Source: a virus. Taken from it: a stretch of DNA of 43,740 nucleotides. The notes under the pieces are model-generated. The model ran no database searches. It saw only the letters and a program-made list of their open reading frames with translations, and was not told the origin of the DNA. A program made the position numbers and the translations under genes. Below are positions 22,767 through 31,219 of this stretch, piece by piece (the first letter of the stretch is position 1; each line of letters begins with the position of its first letter). The stretch spans positions 1-43,740 of the IMG/VR virus record IMGVR_UViG_3300025809_000035; one strand, given 5' to 3'.

Positions 22767-23672
22767 TTAGTACAGTGTTTCCTTGATTAATTGGTAGTAA
22801 TTATAGCAGCACCTAGTGTTTTTAATGTCTAAATCATTGGGTGGAAACTTAGAGGCGTACTTCCCTTTGTAAAACATACCATCTGAATCACTAGTAGCTC
22901 CAGCGTTATGGTAGATTGCATACTTATCCCAATCTATTATAGTGTTGGTTGCCCACGAAAAATCAAGCTTACTGCTAACACGAGTTGCTATCCCCTGTTT
23001 CCAAGCCACCCACAGCATAGCCCACATCTCAGCGGTCCATATTTGTATCTCATGGTGTGATGGGTTTTTTTGTTTTTTCTTTTTACTTATCTCAGATATT
23101 TTTATATACAATTCGTGAGACATATCTACCACGTCTTTCCAGAAAGAAGCCTTTACTTTTTTATACAAGTACTGGGCGCCTCCGGAGTTTTCTTGGTTTG
23201 ACTTAATTAAATCTTCAGATACACCTCCAATCTCTAGCATAGGCTCTAGTATATCTCTACCTTTTGATAGTATGTAATTATATCCTATATAACTAACCGT
23301 GTCGCTTACGTACCACACATCGTCATTAAGAAGTTCTGTTAGATCTAATGGTCTTGTTAAGCATATATCAGCATCTACAAGAAATATGTCCTCATCCTCC
23401 ATATATGGATTATTAAGGTAGTGCTTGTAAAGCATGTGTTGTTTTATTGATGGGATGTATCCCTTATAATCTCTACTATCTTCATAAAAGAAAAAGCTAA
23501 CACTATAGTGTTTCTTTATTAAATCCTGAAACTCTTTACTTATTTTGCCTTGTCTAGAACACAAAACGTGTATGTCTTTAGGGCTTACATTGTTTTTTAT
23601 TAAGCTACTAACTAAGACATCTATTTGCCATGCAAAGTAAATCACAGCTGGTTGGGCACATATATACTTCAT
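22767..23672 (-). CDS. Glycosyltransferase-like protein (GT-A fold), 301 aa
   Basis: From ATG 23672 the protein starts MKYICAQPAVIYFAWQIDVL. A TTG start at 23681 would add three residues. The Asp-x-Asp-containing block EDIFLVDADICLTRPLDLTE (about residues 90-110) is the metal and nucleotide-sugar site of GT-A enzymes. HHEIQIWTAEMWAMLW and YAIYHNAGATSD are conserved-looking C-terminal blocks. Whether it modifies a virion protein, the host surface or DNA is not shown. It lies in the virion operon close to two Thr-rich fibre genes, which are possible acceptors. A terminator hairpin overlaps the end of the preceding gene. Confidence 0.65.
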   Translation of the reverse strand: MKYICAQPAVIYFAWQIDVLVSSLIKNNVSPKDIHVLCSRQGKISKEFQDLIKKHYSVSFFFYEDSRDYKGYIPSIKQHMLYKHYLNNPYMEDEDIFLVDADICLTRPLDLTELLNDDVWYVSDTVSYIGYNYILSKGRDILEPMLEIGGVSEDLIKSNQENSGGAQYLYKKVKASFWKDVVDMSHELYIKISEISKKKKQKNPSHHEIQIWTAEMWAMLWVAWKQGIATRVSSKLDFSWATNTIIDWDKYAIYHNAGATSDSDGMFYKGKYASKFPPNDLDIKNTRCCYNYYQLIKETLY

Positions 23673-23682
23673 AGTAAACAAA

Positions 23683-23700
23683 AAGCCTCTATTGAGGCTT
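23683..23700 (-). terminator. Intrinsic terminator within the late block
   Basis: On the minus strand AAGCCTC, loop AATA and GAGGCTT form a perfect 7 bp stem followed by TTTTG. The stem begins inside the last codons of the nucleotidyltransferase-like gene (stop 23689-23691) and ends before the glycosyltransferase start. Confidence 0.75.
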
Positions 23701-24045
23701 TAGTATTTTTAATTTATTAGTTGCAAATTCTTTAATATATCCATCCGATCTATCTATAACTTCCCGGTAGTACTTTGCCATAGACTCTATTGTAGCTATC
23801 TTAAATCCATTTATAACTTCATATTCTGGGAGCTCATCCTCTATAAATACATCCACATTGTCTACGTAAGCTCTTTTACCGCTTTTAGTTAATGTAGAAT
23901 TAGATTCAAAGTAATTAAGACCTTCTATGTCGTTTATATCTGTTACTACAACATCTATGTCATTGTAAGAATCAACTAAACCGTGGTGGAACATTGCTGC
24001 TCCACCGACGATTACAGTTTTTTCTTTGTCAAATATCAAGTCCAT
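23689..24045 (-). CDS. Nucleotidyltransferase-fold protein, 118 aa
   Basis: The N-terminal block TVIVGGAAMFHHGLVDSYND followed by IDVVVTD gives the GG-x(n)-D-x-D pattern of the pol-beta-like nucleotidyltransferase superfamily. A third acidic position may lie in VDVFIED. It is at the minimal length for the fold and lacks a clear second domain. Minimal NTases act as antitoxins or modify proteins or RNA; here the target is unknown. The start directly abuts the 608-residue fibre stop (24045/24046), and a terminator overlaps its end, so it belongs to the fibre unit. Confidence 0.6.
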   Translation of the reverse strand: MDLIFDKEKTVIVGGAAMFHHGLVDSYNDIDVVVTDINDIEGLNYFESNSTLTKSGKRAYVDNVDVFIEDELPEYEVINGFKIATIESMAKYYREVIDRSDGYIKEFATNKLKILKPQ

Positions 24046-25872
24046 TTACAGACCTCCGCCTCCAGGAGGCTCACAGAATCCATCACAAGCAGTTCCGGAG
24101 TCATTACTAACTAACGATGAGTTGTACTGAGGTACGGCAACCGGTGGGTTACTTGTCACGTCCCATACATCATTACTAACAGTGTTAGCACATACATAGT
24201 ATGTAAGCTCTGATCCGTTAGGAGAGGATAGCATTCCATTAAAGGTTGCTGTTGTAAAGACCCCTAGATAGTCAACGTAAGCTATACCATATCTATCCTG
24301 ATCTAAGCTAAATACAGATGAGTCGTATGTTACTTCATGACATGTTGGATTTAATGTGGTAGTTGTTGTCGTTGTTGTAGTTGTTGTCGTTGGTAATGGT
24401 ACATTACCTCCACACTGCACACCTGGCCCTGTTACTGGGTAGTTAGCACCAACTATAGATCTAGCGCAGAATTGAACGGTATCTACTCCACTGTTCCAGT
24501 AGTAAAGAATATCTTGCTCTACCCCATCACAGTCAATGTAAGTTATCTCTAAGCTTTCTCCAGACTGAGTTGGTACAGCTGCTTCATACTCATAACAAGG
24601 AGTCTCCGTTGTAGGAGTTTCCGTTGTAGGAGTTTCTGTAGTGCTGTTAGCTGCGTTACAAGCTGCACAATCGTTATATCTTGTCCAAGATGTAATGTCG
24701 GTATCTAAACCACTAGTAGTAGTCTCTGTTCCTACTTGGTAACATGTTCCGTTGTTTTCTACAGATGAACCAGGTGCTAAGTTTTCGCTAGAGTTATTTA
24801 CACCAACAAATGTTACCCCTGGATCACTACATAAAGACATATTATAGTACCTTACATCAGTAGGGCATCCTTGTTGTCCTGTATATGTTACAGCGCCAAC
24901 TGAAGGTATATTTGTGTCGCTTGTAGATCTAAATACTGTGTAAGTATTACCATTAGCAGTAACTCTGTCTTCAGTTCCTAATGCAATATCTTCTATTGTA
25001 TCACCAGACCTAAAGTTTGTAGAACCAGTAGCGCAATCCCGTAATTGATAATATCCAACTCCATTAGTAATAGTTGTTGCATCAGCTCCCTCAAAATAAA
25101 CTCCTTCTTGTATAACAAAAGCTCTGTAAGTGTATTGCGTTTCAGGGGTTAAATTAATAATTCGTTCTGTATATTGACCAATTCCAGTACCATCTACTGT
25201 TACTACATTGTCTGATAGCGTTGGAGAATCAGTTCCCTCTGCCCATATGAATCCTTTATCTGTAAAGTTAGGATCTCCAGCTACAGTAACATTACCTGTA
25301 AATACAATGAAATCCGTCCCCCAATCAGAAGGTGATTGAGTTACAACTAAAGGATCTGTTCCTTGAGCAGCCTCACAAATGGCTCTAGTAGTAATAGTTC
25401 CTCCAGATGTAACCTGGAATGAGTAACCTACACCATCTGTAAAGTACTTGCCTTGCCCATTAAATATAGTTGTAGCTTCAGAATCTGAGTATAAAACGGT
25501 AGCTGAAATCCAAGCGCCTGATGCTGAGGTTTCGTCCTGATCATTGTATACTGTTATTCCTGTATCCGCACCAGTACAAGCTTCATCAGCGGTATTAAAA
25601 CCTTGAGAAGAAGAGTTACCGTATATTACAAAAGATGTAATAGGGTTAGGCTGTGCTTCTGTAGTAGTCGTCGTAGTCGTACTAGTTGTACTAGTTGTAC
25701 TAGTCGTGCTAGTGCTTGTAGTAGTAGTCTCTCCCGTAGGACAGTCAACCAAATCCTCGTAAGGAGCTATGTAATCCGGATCACCTGGGTCATTGACTTT
25801 CGTCTCACCGGTGGCAACTCCGTCAACATACTTCCTAAGAGTAAGTACTGTTTTTATTCCTGTGTTTGCCAT
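24046..25872 (-). CDS. Tail fibre-type protein with Thr-rich linkers, 608 aa
   Basis: After an N-terminal adaptor-like part (MANTGIKTVLTLRKYVDGVA...) comes a Thr/Ser linker (residues about 47-70), then beta domains. One of these resembles a fibronectin III/Ig-like module typical of Bacteroidota (TDKGFIWAEGTDSPTLSDNV ... LTPETQYTYRAFVIQEG). A TTETP triplet, a run of Thr (about 497-508), and a roughly 100-residue C-terminal domain from LNPTCHEVTYDSSVFSLDQD to the glycine-rich end PPGGGG follow. That domain is about 75% identical by eye to the C-terminus of the 1768-residue protein. Probable role: receptor binding. It has its own TATCTTTG-like site upstream. Confidence 0.75.
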   Translation of the reverse strand: MANTGIKTVLTLRKYVDGVATGETKVNDPGDPDYIAPYEDLVDCPTGETTTTSTSTTSTTSTTSTTTTTTTEAQPNPITSFVIYGNSSSQGFNTADEACTGADTGITVYNDQDETSASGAWISATVLYSDSEATTIFNGQGKYFTDGVGYSFQVTSGGTITTRAICEAAQGTDPLVVTQSPSDWGTDFIVFTGNVTVAGDPNFTDKGFIWAEGTDSPTLSDNVVTVDGTGIGQYTERIINLTPETQYTYRAFVIQEGVYFEGADATTITNGVGYYQLRDCATGSTNFRSGDTIEDIALGTEDRVTANGNTYTVFRSTSDTNIPSVGAVTYTGQQGCPTDVRYYNMSLCSDPGVTFVGVNNSSENLAPGSSVENNGTCYQVGTETTTSGLDTDITSWTRYNDCAACNAANSTTETPTTETPTTETPCYEYEAAVPTQSGESLEITYIDCDGVEQDILYYWNSGVDTVQFCARSIVGANYPVTGPGVQCGGNVPLPTTTTTTTTTTTTLNPTCHEVTYDSSVFSLDQDRYGIAYVDYLGVFTTATFNGMLSSPNGSELTYYVCANTVSNDVWDVTSNPPVAVPQYNSSLVSNDSGTACDGFCEPPGGGGL

Positions 25873-25896
25873 TTTTATTGTTTTGTTTTTATGTTA

Positions 25897-25904
25897 CAAA
25901 GATA
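25897..25904 (-). promoter_or_regulatory. TATCTTTG late promoter-like site before the fibre gene
   Basis: The minus strand reads AACTATCTTTGTAAC, sharing AACTATCTTTG with the site at 22738. It lies in the only spacer between the two fibre genes, 25 nt before ATG 25872. Confidence 0.5.
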
Positions 25905-25912
25905 GTTAATAT

Positions 25913-28900
25913 TTAAAAACCGCCGCCGCCAGGTGGGGAGCAGAATCCATCGCATGATTCTCCTGAGCTAGACCTACTTAATGATGAGTTGTACTGAGGT
26001 ACAGCAACATTGTTGTTTACATCCCATACATCTTGACTTACTGTATCAGCACATACGTAGTATATAAGTTCTGATCCATTTACAGACGCTAGCATATCAT
26101 TAAATCTTGCTGTCACAAAGTTTCCTTGGTAGTCAACATAAGCTATACCATATCTGTTTTGATCTAAGCCATAGACAGATGAATCGTATGTTACTTCATG
26201 ACATGTTGGATTTAACGCAACTGTTGTTGTAGTTGTAGTAGGCGCCGCTGTCGTAGTTGTAGTCGTAGTAGGAGCTGCTGTAGTAGTTGTAGTTGTAGTA
26301 GGTGCCGCTGTTGTAGTTGTAGTTGTAGTAGGAGCCGCTGTTGTAGTTGTAGTTGTAGTAGGAGCCGCTGTTGTAGTTGTAGTTGTAGTAGGAGCCGCTG
26401 TTGTAGTTGTAGTCGTAGTCGGCGCTTCATATCCACAGCTAGAACTATTTGTCTCAATCAAGTCTGTATAAGTTCCTCCACTTCCATCAGCGTACTCTCC
26501 AAATAAATCATATCCAAAGCAGAATGTACTTAATAGTGTGCCCGCTGGATAAACATACCCACAGTCTGTACTGTTATATTCTATAACTTGGTTATATGAT
26601 CCACCACTACCGTTGGCATATGTCCCCATTTTAGTAGTTCCATCACAGTATGTACTTAATAGTGTACCAGCTGGATCTACATATCCACAATCAACGCTAT
26701 TAAATTCAATAGCATTAGTATATGATCCTCCGCCGCCATCAGCATACGTTCCCATCTTAGTGGTTCCATCACAGTATGTACTTAATAATGTACCCGCTGG
26801 TATCTGAGTGGTAGTCGTCGTAGTAGTCGGAGCTGCCGTAGTAGGTGCTGCTGTAGTCGTCGTTGTAGTAGGTACTACTGGCGAACAATCAAAATCAGAA
26901 TTACAAGTATTAGTATTAGGCACTGTATTCATTCCTTCTAAACCTACAAATGCATTTCCACTAGGTCCATACTTATACATGTTACTTGATGATCCTGTTT
27001 GGCAGAAGGCAAAGTAAGTTGATCCATTTTGCTCAATACCGAAATAAGTGTTTAAATTAACACTTGTCTCTCCGCTTCCACAGCTATTGTATATGTAATA
27101 CAAATCTAAACCACCGCTAGTTAATTGTGTGTTTAACACATCCACTGTAACACAGTTACAAGGTTGCTCTGTAGTTGTAGTTGTAGTAGGTGCTGCTGTA
27201 CTAGTTGTAGTCGTGGTAGGTGCTGCTGTACTAGTTGTAGTCGTGGTAGGTGCTGCTGTACTAGTTGTAGTCGTAGTAGGTGCTGCTGTACTAGTTGTAG
27301 TCGTAGTAGGTGCCGCTGTACTAGTTGTAGTTGTAGTAGGTGCTGCTGTACTAGTTGTAGTCGTGGTAGGTGCCGCTGTACTAGTTGTAGTTGTAGTAGG
27401 AGCTGCTGTACTAGTTGTAGTTGTAGTAGGTGCCGTTGCAGTGGTTGTAGTCGTAGTAGGTGCCGCTGTACTAGTTGTAGTCGTAGTAGGTGCCGCTGTA
27501 CTAGTTGTAGTTGTAGTAGGTGCCGCTGTACTAGTTGTAGTCGTAGTAGGTGCCGCTGTACTAGTTGTAGTTGTTCCTTCTATATTGCACTCATATGTAT
27601 CTTCAATCCATGTTACTGTAGGAGATGCTGTACTAGTTGTAGTTGTAGTAGGAGCCGCTGTACTAGTTGTAGTCGTAGTAGGTGCCGCTGTACTAGTTGT
27701 AGTTGTTCCTTCTATATTGCACTCATATGTATCTTCAATCCATGTTACTGTAGGAGATGCTGTACTAGTTGTAGTTGTTCCTTCTATATTACACTCATAT
27801 GTATCTTCAATCCATGTTACTGTAGGATCTTCTACGTTACACTCGTAAGTATCTTCATTCCATTCAATATATCCGCAAGAATAAGTGTCTTCTAACCATT
27901 CTATAGCGCAAGCGTTTATTGGAAGTTCTACATCAACAAAACATTGAGTTGTAGTTGTAGTTACATTGCTTGTTGTGGTTGTAGTTATATATTCTTCGCA
28001 CTCGTAAGTGTCCTCTACCCACTCTATATTTGGATTAGAGATACTAAGAACAAACTGATCGTTGTTTGGGTCAAAAGAAGAAACAATATTAGACCCTACA
28101 TATAAGTGGTCATTAAACCAGCTTATCATGCCGTATGTTGATATAGGAAATATTCCGTTATCAGTTAACCTAATTACAGATCCTCTTCTTTCATCGGCAA
28201 AGTATATATCTCCATTCCACTTAGTGGCAGCGTATATATTATTACTTATACCAAACTCTCCTTGGTAAGGAACTTCTTGTCCTAGTACGTTGTTGTTCTG
28301 GCTTACGTTCCCTGATCCATCTGCATTATATATGACACTCTTGCTGTAAAGAACTCTAGATACTCTGTTATTTTGTATAACAGTTAAGTCTCCATTCCTT
28401 GATATAATCTTAGCTATCTTTCCAAAACTTGGGTCTAAGTCTTTATAGTTTGCTGTAGATAAATTAAACTCGTTTACTCCGTTAAAAGATGTAGTAGATT
28501 CATATATGCCACTATAAGTTAGTGACGCTACCCTAGTTATTTCCTTATAATTATCTAAAGGCACAAGTGGTTTAGAGTCTAAAATCATTCTAGACTGGTT
28601 AAAACCATCTGCTATCTTTATTGACTCATAACCATTATACCACCCAAAAGCGTTGAAATGGTCTAAGTTTACCAATGCATTGGTTGTTCCGAAAACCTGA
28701 TTTACATCTCCTGAATGGTTTCCGTTAGATACACCATAAGTCTTAGGCAGTTCATAAAAAACTTCAGAGCTTGAGAATTTATAGTCTGTCTCAAATATAA
28801 TTGGGTTGTCAAGCTCTATTATTTTAAAGGTTACATCTACTCTAACCTTCCCTGATCCAGTGTAGTTTGATTCAGAAAGAATAGACATAAAAAGATCTCC

Positions 28901-31219
28901 AGAAGGATTTATAAATAGTCTTTCTCCTAAAACCTTATCTGGAGCTGTATCTAAATTACCTCTTCTAAAAAGAATCTCACTAGGATCTTTAGGATGACTC
29001 ATTTTAGAAAGAACATTATCTTCCCAGAACCATTCTTCTATGTTGTCATAGTTGGAACTAGAAACAAACCTTTGATATACATTTCCAGATATATTATCAA
29101 CATTAGGCTCTGACCTACTATCATTATACTCTATAGTTATTATAGCACCAGCCTTTATAGACTCAGACCCAACAGACTTACACTTAAAATTCATTATAGC
29201 TTTTCGACCAAAGCTATTTACATCTCCTCCTTCATTCCATTCAGTAGGCCTTGAAGCTGACTTTGCGTTAATAACCCATCTGTCACTTTCCGTATGACCG
29301 GTAGTCGAGCTAAAAGAAATAGACAAGCCATTAGAAAGAGTTGTTGATCCACTGATAACTATTCCAGCATCGTTGTTGTCATTCCATGGAGAATAAGAAT
29401 TTTCTTTACAATCCAGTTCTCTCCATCTAAACCTATCAGGGCTGCCTTCGCTTAGTATTTCTATTTCATATCTAGTATCTGTAGTGCTAGAATATGTGCC
29501 CGATACGCTAATATCATTTAATCCATCTCCATAAAAGACAGCGTCCTCTATGTAGGCTGCTGGACTGCCAAAATCATTTTTAGTTACATCAGTTCTAAAT
29601 GCATATCCATCGTAAAGAAATGTATCTACAGAGGTTTCATCTAACGCTATTTCCTCTGTGTCAACTTTTATATAATTACCAGCTTCTTGTATAGTATTTT
29701 TTTCAGAGTCATCTTCTAAAAAGTTTCTTGTTTTGCTTTCAGACTCTAATACTTTTACTTTTGTAGGTGTTTTTCTAATACCTGAAGTGTCAGATTTTAA
29801 AAACAAAAAGTCTCCTTCTTTTACTTTGTTTATGTCTTCGCCTTCTACTTTAATATACGCGTAAACACCCTCCCTATAAAATACAACAGGGGATATTACA
29901 TCATAATCGTTCCTGCTTTGTTTTATAAAAAACCTATAACCTTCAGCCCAGTCTGGGGCTTTTGAAGATATTTCTACGTTTAGAGTGTTCTTCTTGTCGC
30001 TATTAGTAATAGGGACATGTACACTGCTTCCTTCACTTGTAAAAGGAGTGGTCATCCTACCTTTTCCGTCAGTATAAGAAATACCAACCTCATAATCCAT
30101 ATTTGTCTTAATGGTTTTATGAGGTATTCCTTTAGTTCCTGATGTAGAAGTATAAGACAAATCTAGTTTAGGAATTATACTAACACCACTGTTAGACATG
30201 TTGTAGTTCTCGGTATAGTTGCCAAAAACAACCCTGTTTCCTATTATCTCTAAAGTTTTAGCTTTCCTTGGTACGTTATCGTAAACTCTTCTTAGTTGAG
30301 ACTCTGGAAGTGCTTTATAGACTTTACTGTTAGTAAATGTGTATTCGTAAACCGCATTGTCGTTCCATCCTTTATCTTCTTTGTCTAGCTTCTCAACAAT
30401 ATAAGTAATATCATCTCCAGACTGTTTAGCAAGGATTTCTATTTTCTTTACATTTTTAGATCCAGTGTTGAACGATACAACTGCTTTGTTGTACTCATTC
30501 TCCATTGACTTATTAGTACCTGAATTGTAGTCATACCTAAACTCGTTAGGCATAAATGCAAACTCAGAAAACGGAGACACTGCACTAATCTCGTTGTTAT
30601 CATATATGTACCTATATGCAAAAGAGAAAAACTTAGTCTCTAGGTAATTCTCTTCTTTACTGTCTGTTTTTTGTAGTTCTATTAAAGGAGCTGTATATGG
30701 AGCTGGCTTTATTAGTGATACATCCTCAAAAGTAAATGTATTGTTTGCTAGTGCCTTGGCCGTATCAATCTCAAAGTACTTTGGTTCAGTAGCACCATCC
30801 GTTAAGAATAAGAAGTTTTTATTGTTCTCAGCATCGTTAAGGATAGACATGTCAACCATATTACTAGGTGTAAAACCTAGTTGGTTTAAATCTCCAGCCC
30901 TGTTGTCCGATATTATAACAGAAGCTTGCTCAGTATCTTTAGAGAATTCACATACAAAAGAACCGTTGTCAGATACTACACACCAGTAAATCTTGTTGGC
31001 GGCATCGTCCTCTACAGTACCAATGGTTTTTGCATTGCTACCAAAGTTTATTGAAGACATTTTAGCATTAGATAAAGCGTTTTCAACGGCCCCAACATCT
31101 GAACCATTAGAGTTTGCAACCCTAACATTCAATGCATGTCTATACTCTCCTTTTTGAATAAGTCTCTCATCGGAGTCCTTATTCATTTTTCCAGATGTGA
31201 ATACGTTCTTTAACTTCAT
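25913..31219 (-). CDS. Large tail protein with Thr/Ala/Pro minisatellites, 1768 aa
   Basis: Residues 1-1080 are beta-rich. The start MKLKNVFTSGKMNKDSDERL and the IYWCVVSDNGSFVCEFSKDT region resemble tail-stabilisation (muzzle-like) proteins of crAss-like and related podoviruses. A region with six W-x-E-D-T-Y-x-C motifs follows (about 1067-1215), then a Thr/Ser/Ala/Pro linker of 13 ten-residue units (about 1216-1350). After a further beta domain (1355-1440) come three roughly 39-residue repeats that begin PAGTLLST and end NS-x-x-CGY (about 1473-1595), a second Thr/Ala/Pro linker (about 1598-1667), and a C-terminal domain ending PPGGGGF shared with the 608-residue fibre. The gene thus seems to join a tail-hub protein to a fibre. 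It overlaps its upstream neighbour by TAATG. Confidence 0.75.
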   Translation of the reverse strand: MKLKNVFTSGKMNKDSDERLIQKGEYRHALNVRVANSNGSDVGAVENALSNAKMSSINFGSNAKTIGTVEDDAANKIYWCVVSDNGSFVCEFSKDTEQASVIISDNRAGDLNQLGFTPSNMVDMSILNDAENNKNFLFLTDGATEPKYFEIDTAKALANNTFTFEDVSLIKPAPYTAPLIELQKTDSKEENYLETKFFSFAYRYIYDNNEISAVSPFSEFAFMPNEFRYDYNSGTNKSMENEYNKAVVSFNTGSKNVKKIEILAKQSGDDITYIVEKLDKEDKGWNDNAVYEYTFTNSKVYKALPESQLRRVYDNVPRKAKTLEIIGNRVVFGNYTENYNMSNSGVSIIPKLDLSYTSTSGTKGIPHKTIKTNMDYEVGISYTDGKGRMTTPFTSEGSSVHVPITNSDKKNTLNVEISSKAPDWAEGYRFFIKQSRNDYDVISPVVFYREGVYAYIKVEGEDINKVKEGDFLFLKSDTSGIRKTPTKVKVLESESKTRNFLEDDSEKNTIQEAGNYIKVDTEEIALDETSVDTFLYDGYAFRTDVTKNDFGSPAAYIEDAVFYGDGLNDISVSGTYSSTTDTRYEIEILSEGSPDRFRWRELDCKENSYSPWNDNNDAGIVISGSTTLSNGLSISFSSTTGHTESDRWVINAKSASRPTEWNEGGDVNSFGRKAIMNFKCKSVGSESIKAGAIITIEYNDSRSEPNVDNISGNVYQRFVSSSNYDNIEEWFWEDNVLSKMSHPKDPSEILFRRGNLDTAPDKVLGERLFINPSGDLFMSILSESNYTGSGKVRVDVTFKIIELDNPIIFETDYKFSSSEVFYELPKTYGVSNGNHSGDVNQVFGTTNALVNLDHFNAFGWYNGYESIKIADGFNQSRMILDSKPLVPLDNYKEITRVASLTYSGIYESTTSFNGVNEFNLSTANYKDLDPSFGKIAKIISRNGDLTVIQNNRVSRVLYSKSVIYNADGSGNVSQNNNVLGQEVPYQGEFGISNNIYAATKWNGDIYFADERRGSVIRLTDNGIFPISTYGMISWFNDHLYVGSNIVSSFDPNNDQFVLSISNPNIEWVEDTYECEEYITTTTTSNVTTTTTQCFVDVELPINACAIEWLEDTYSCGYIEWNEDTYECNVEDPTVTWIEDTYECNIEGTTTTSTASPTVTWIEDTYECNIEGTTTTSTAAPTTTTTSTAAPTTTTTSTASPTVTWIEDTYECNIEGTTTTSTAAPTTTTTSTAAPTTTTTSTAAPTTTTTSTAAPTTTTTTATAPTTTTTSTAAPTTTTTSTAAPTTTTTSTAAPTTTTTSTAAPTTTTTSTAAPTTTTTSTAAPTTTTTSTAAPTTTTTSTAAPTTTTTTEQPCNCVTVDVLNTQLTSGGLDLYYIYNSCGSGETSVNLNTYFGIEQNGSTYFAFCQTGSSSNMYKYGPSGNAFVGLEGMNTVPNTNTCNSDFDCSPVVPTTTTTTAAPTTAAPTTTTTTTQIPAGTLLSTYCDGTTKMGTYADGGGGSYTNAIEFNSVDCGYVDPAGTLLSTYCDGTTKMGTYANGSGGSYNQVIEYNSTDCGYVYPAGTLLSTFCFGYDLFGEYADGSGGTYTDLIETNSSSCGYEAPTTTTTTTAAPTTTTTTTAAPTTTTTTTAAPTTTTTTTAAPTTTTTTTAAPTTTTTTTAAPTTTTTTVALNPTCHEVTYDSSVYGLDQNRYGIAYVDYQGNFVTARFNDMLASVNGSELIYYVCADTVSQDVWDVNNNVAVPQYNSSLSRSSSGESCDGFCSPPGGGGF
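26218..26424. repeat. Thr/Ala/Pro minisatellite, 30-bp period
   Basis: About seven 30-bp units encode TTTTTTTAAP in the minus-strand tail gene. Units differ mostly at third codon positions. Confidence 0.85.
27180..27570. repeat. Thr/Ser/Ala/Pro minisatellite, 13 units of 30 bp
   Basis: Thirteen 30-bp units encode TTTTTSTAAP with one variant unit (TTTTTTATAP). The units contain an ACTAGT core and differ by silent changes, so copy number could change by recombination or slippage without shifting the frame. Three further partial units lie at 27625-27710 between W-x-E-D-T-Y-x-C motifs. Confidence 0.85.

Noticed and set aside
24046-26220. Diversity-generating retroelement acting on the duplicated C-terminal domains
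   Set aside because: No reverse transcriptase gene is present, and the differences between the two copies are not confined to adenines.
27180-27570. CRISPR-like array of 30-bp units
   Set aside because: The units are directly joined with no unique spacers and read as an in-frame Thr/Ser/Ala/Pro linker.
27129-27895. Two long plus-strand frames, one Val/Gly-rich and one Ser/Cys-rich
   Set aside because: They are the antisense readings of the 30-bp Thr/Ala/Pro minisatellite; their regular composition comes from the repeat and the minus-strand gene explains the region.
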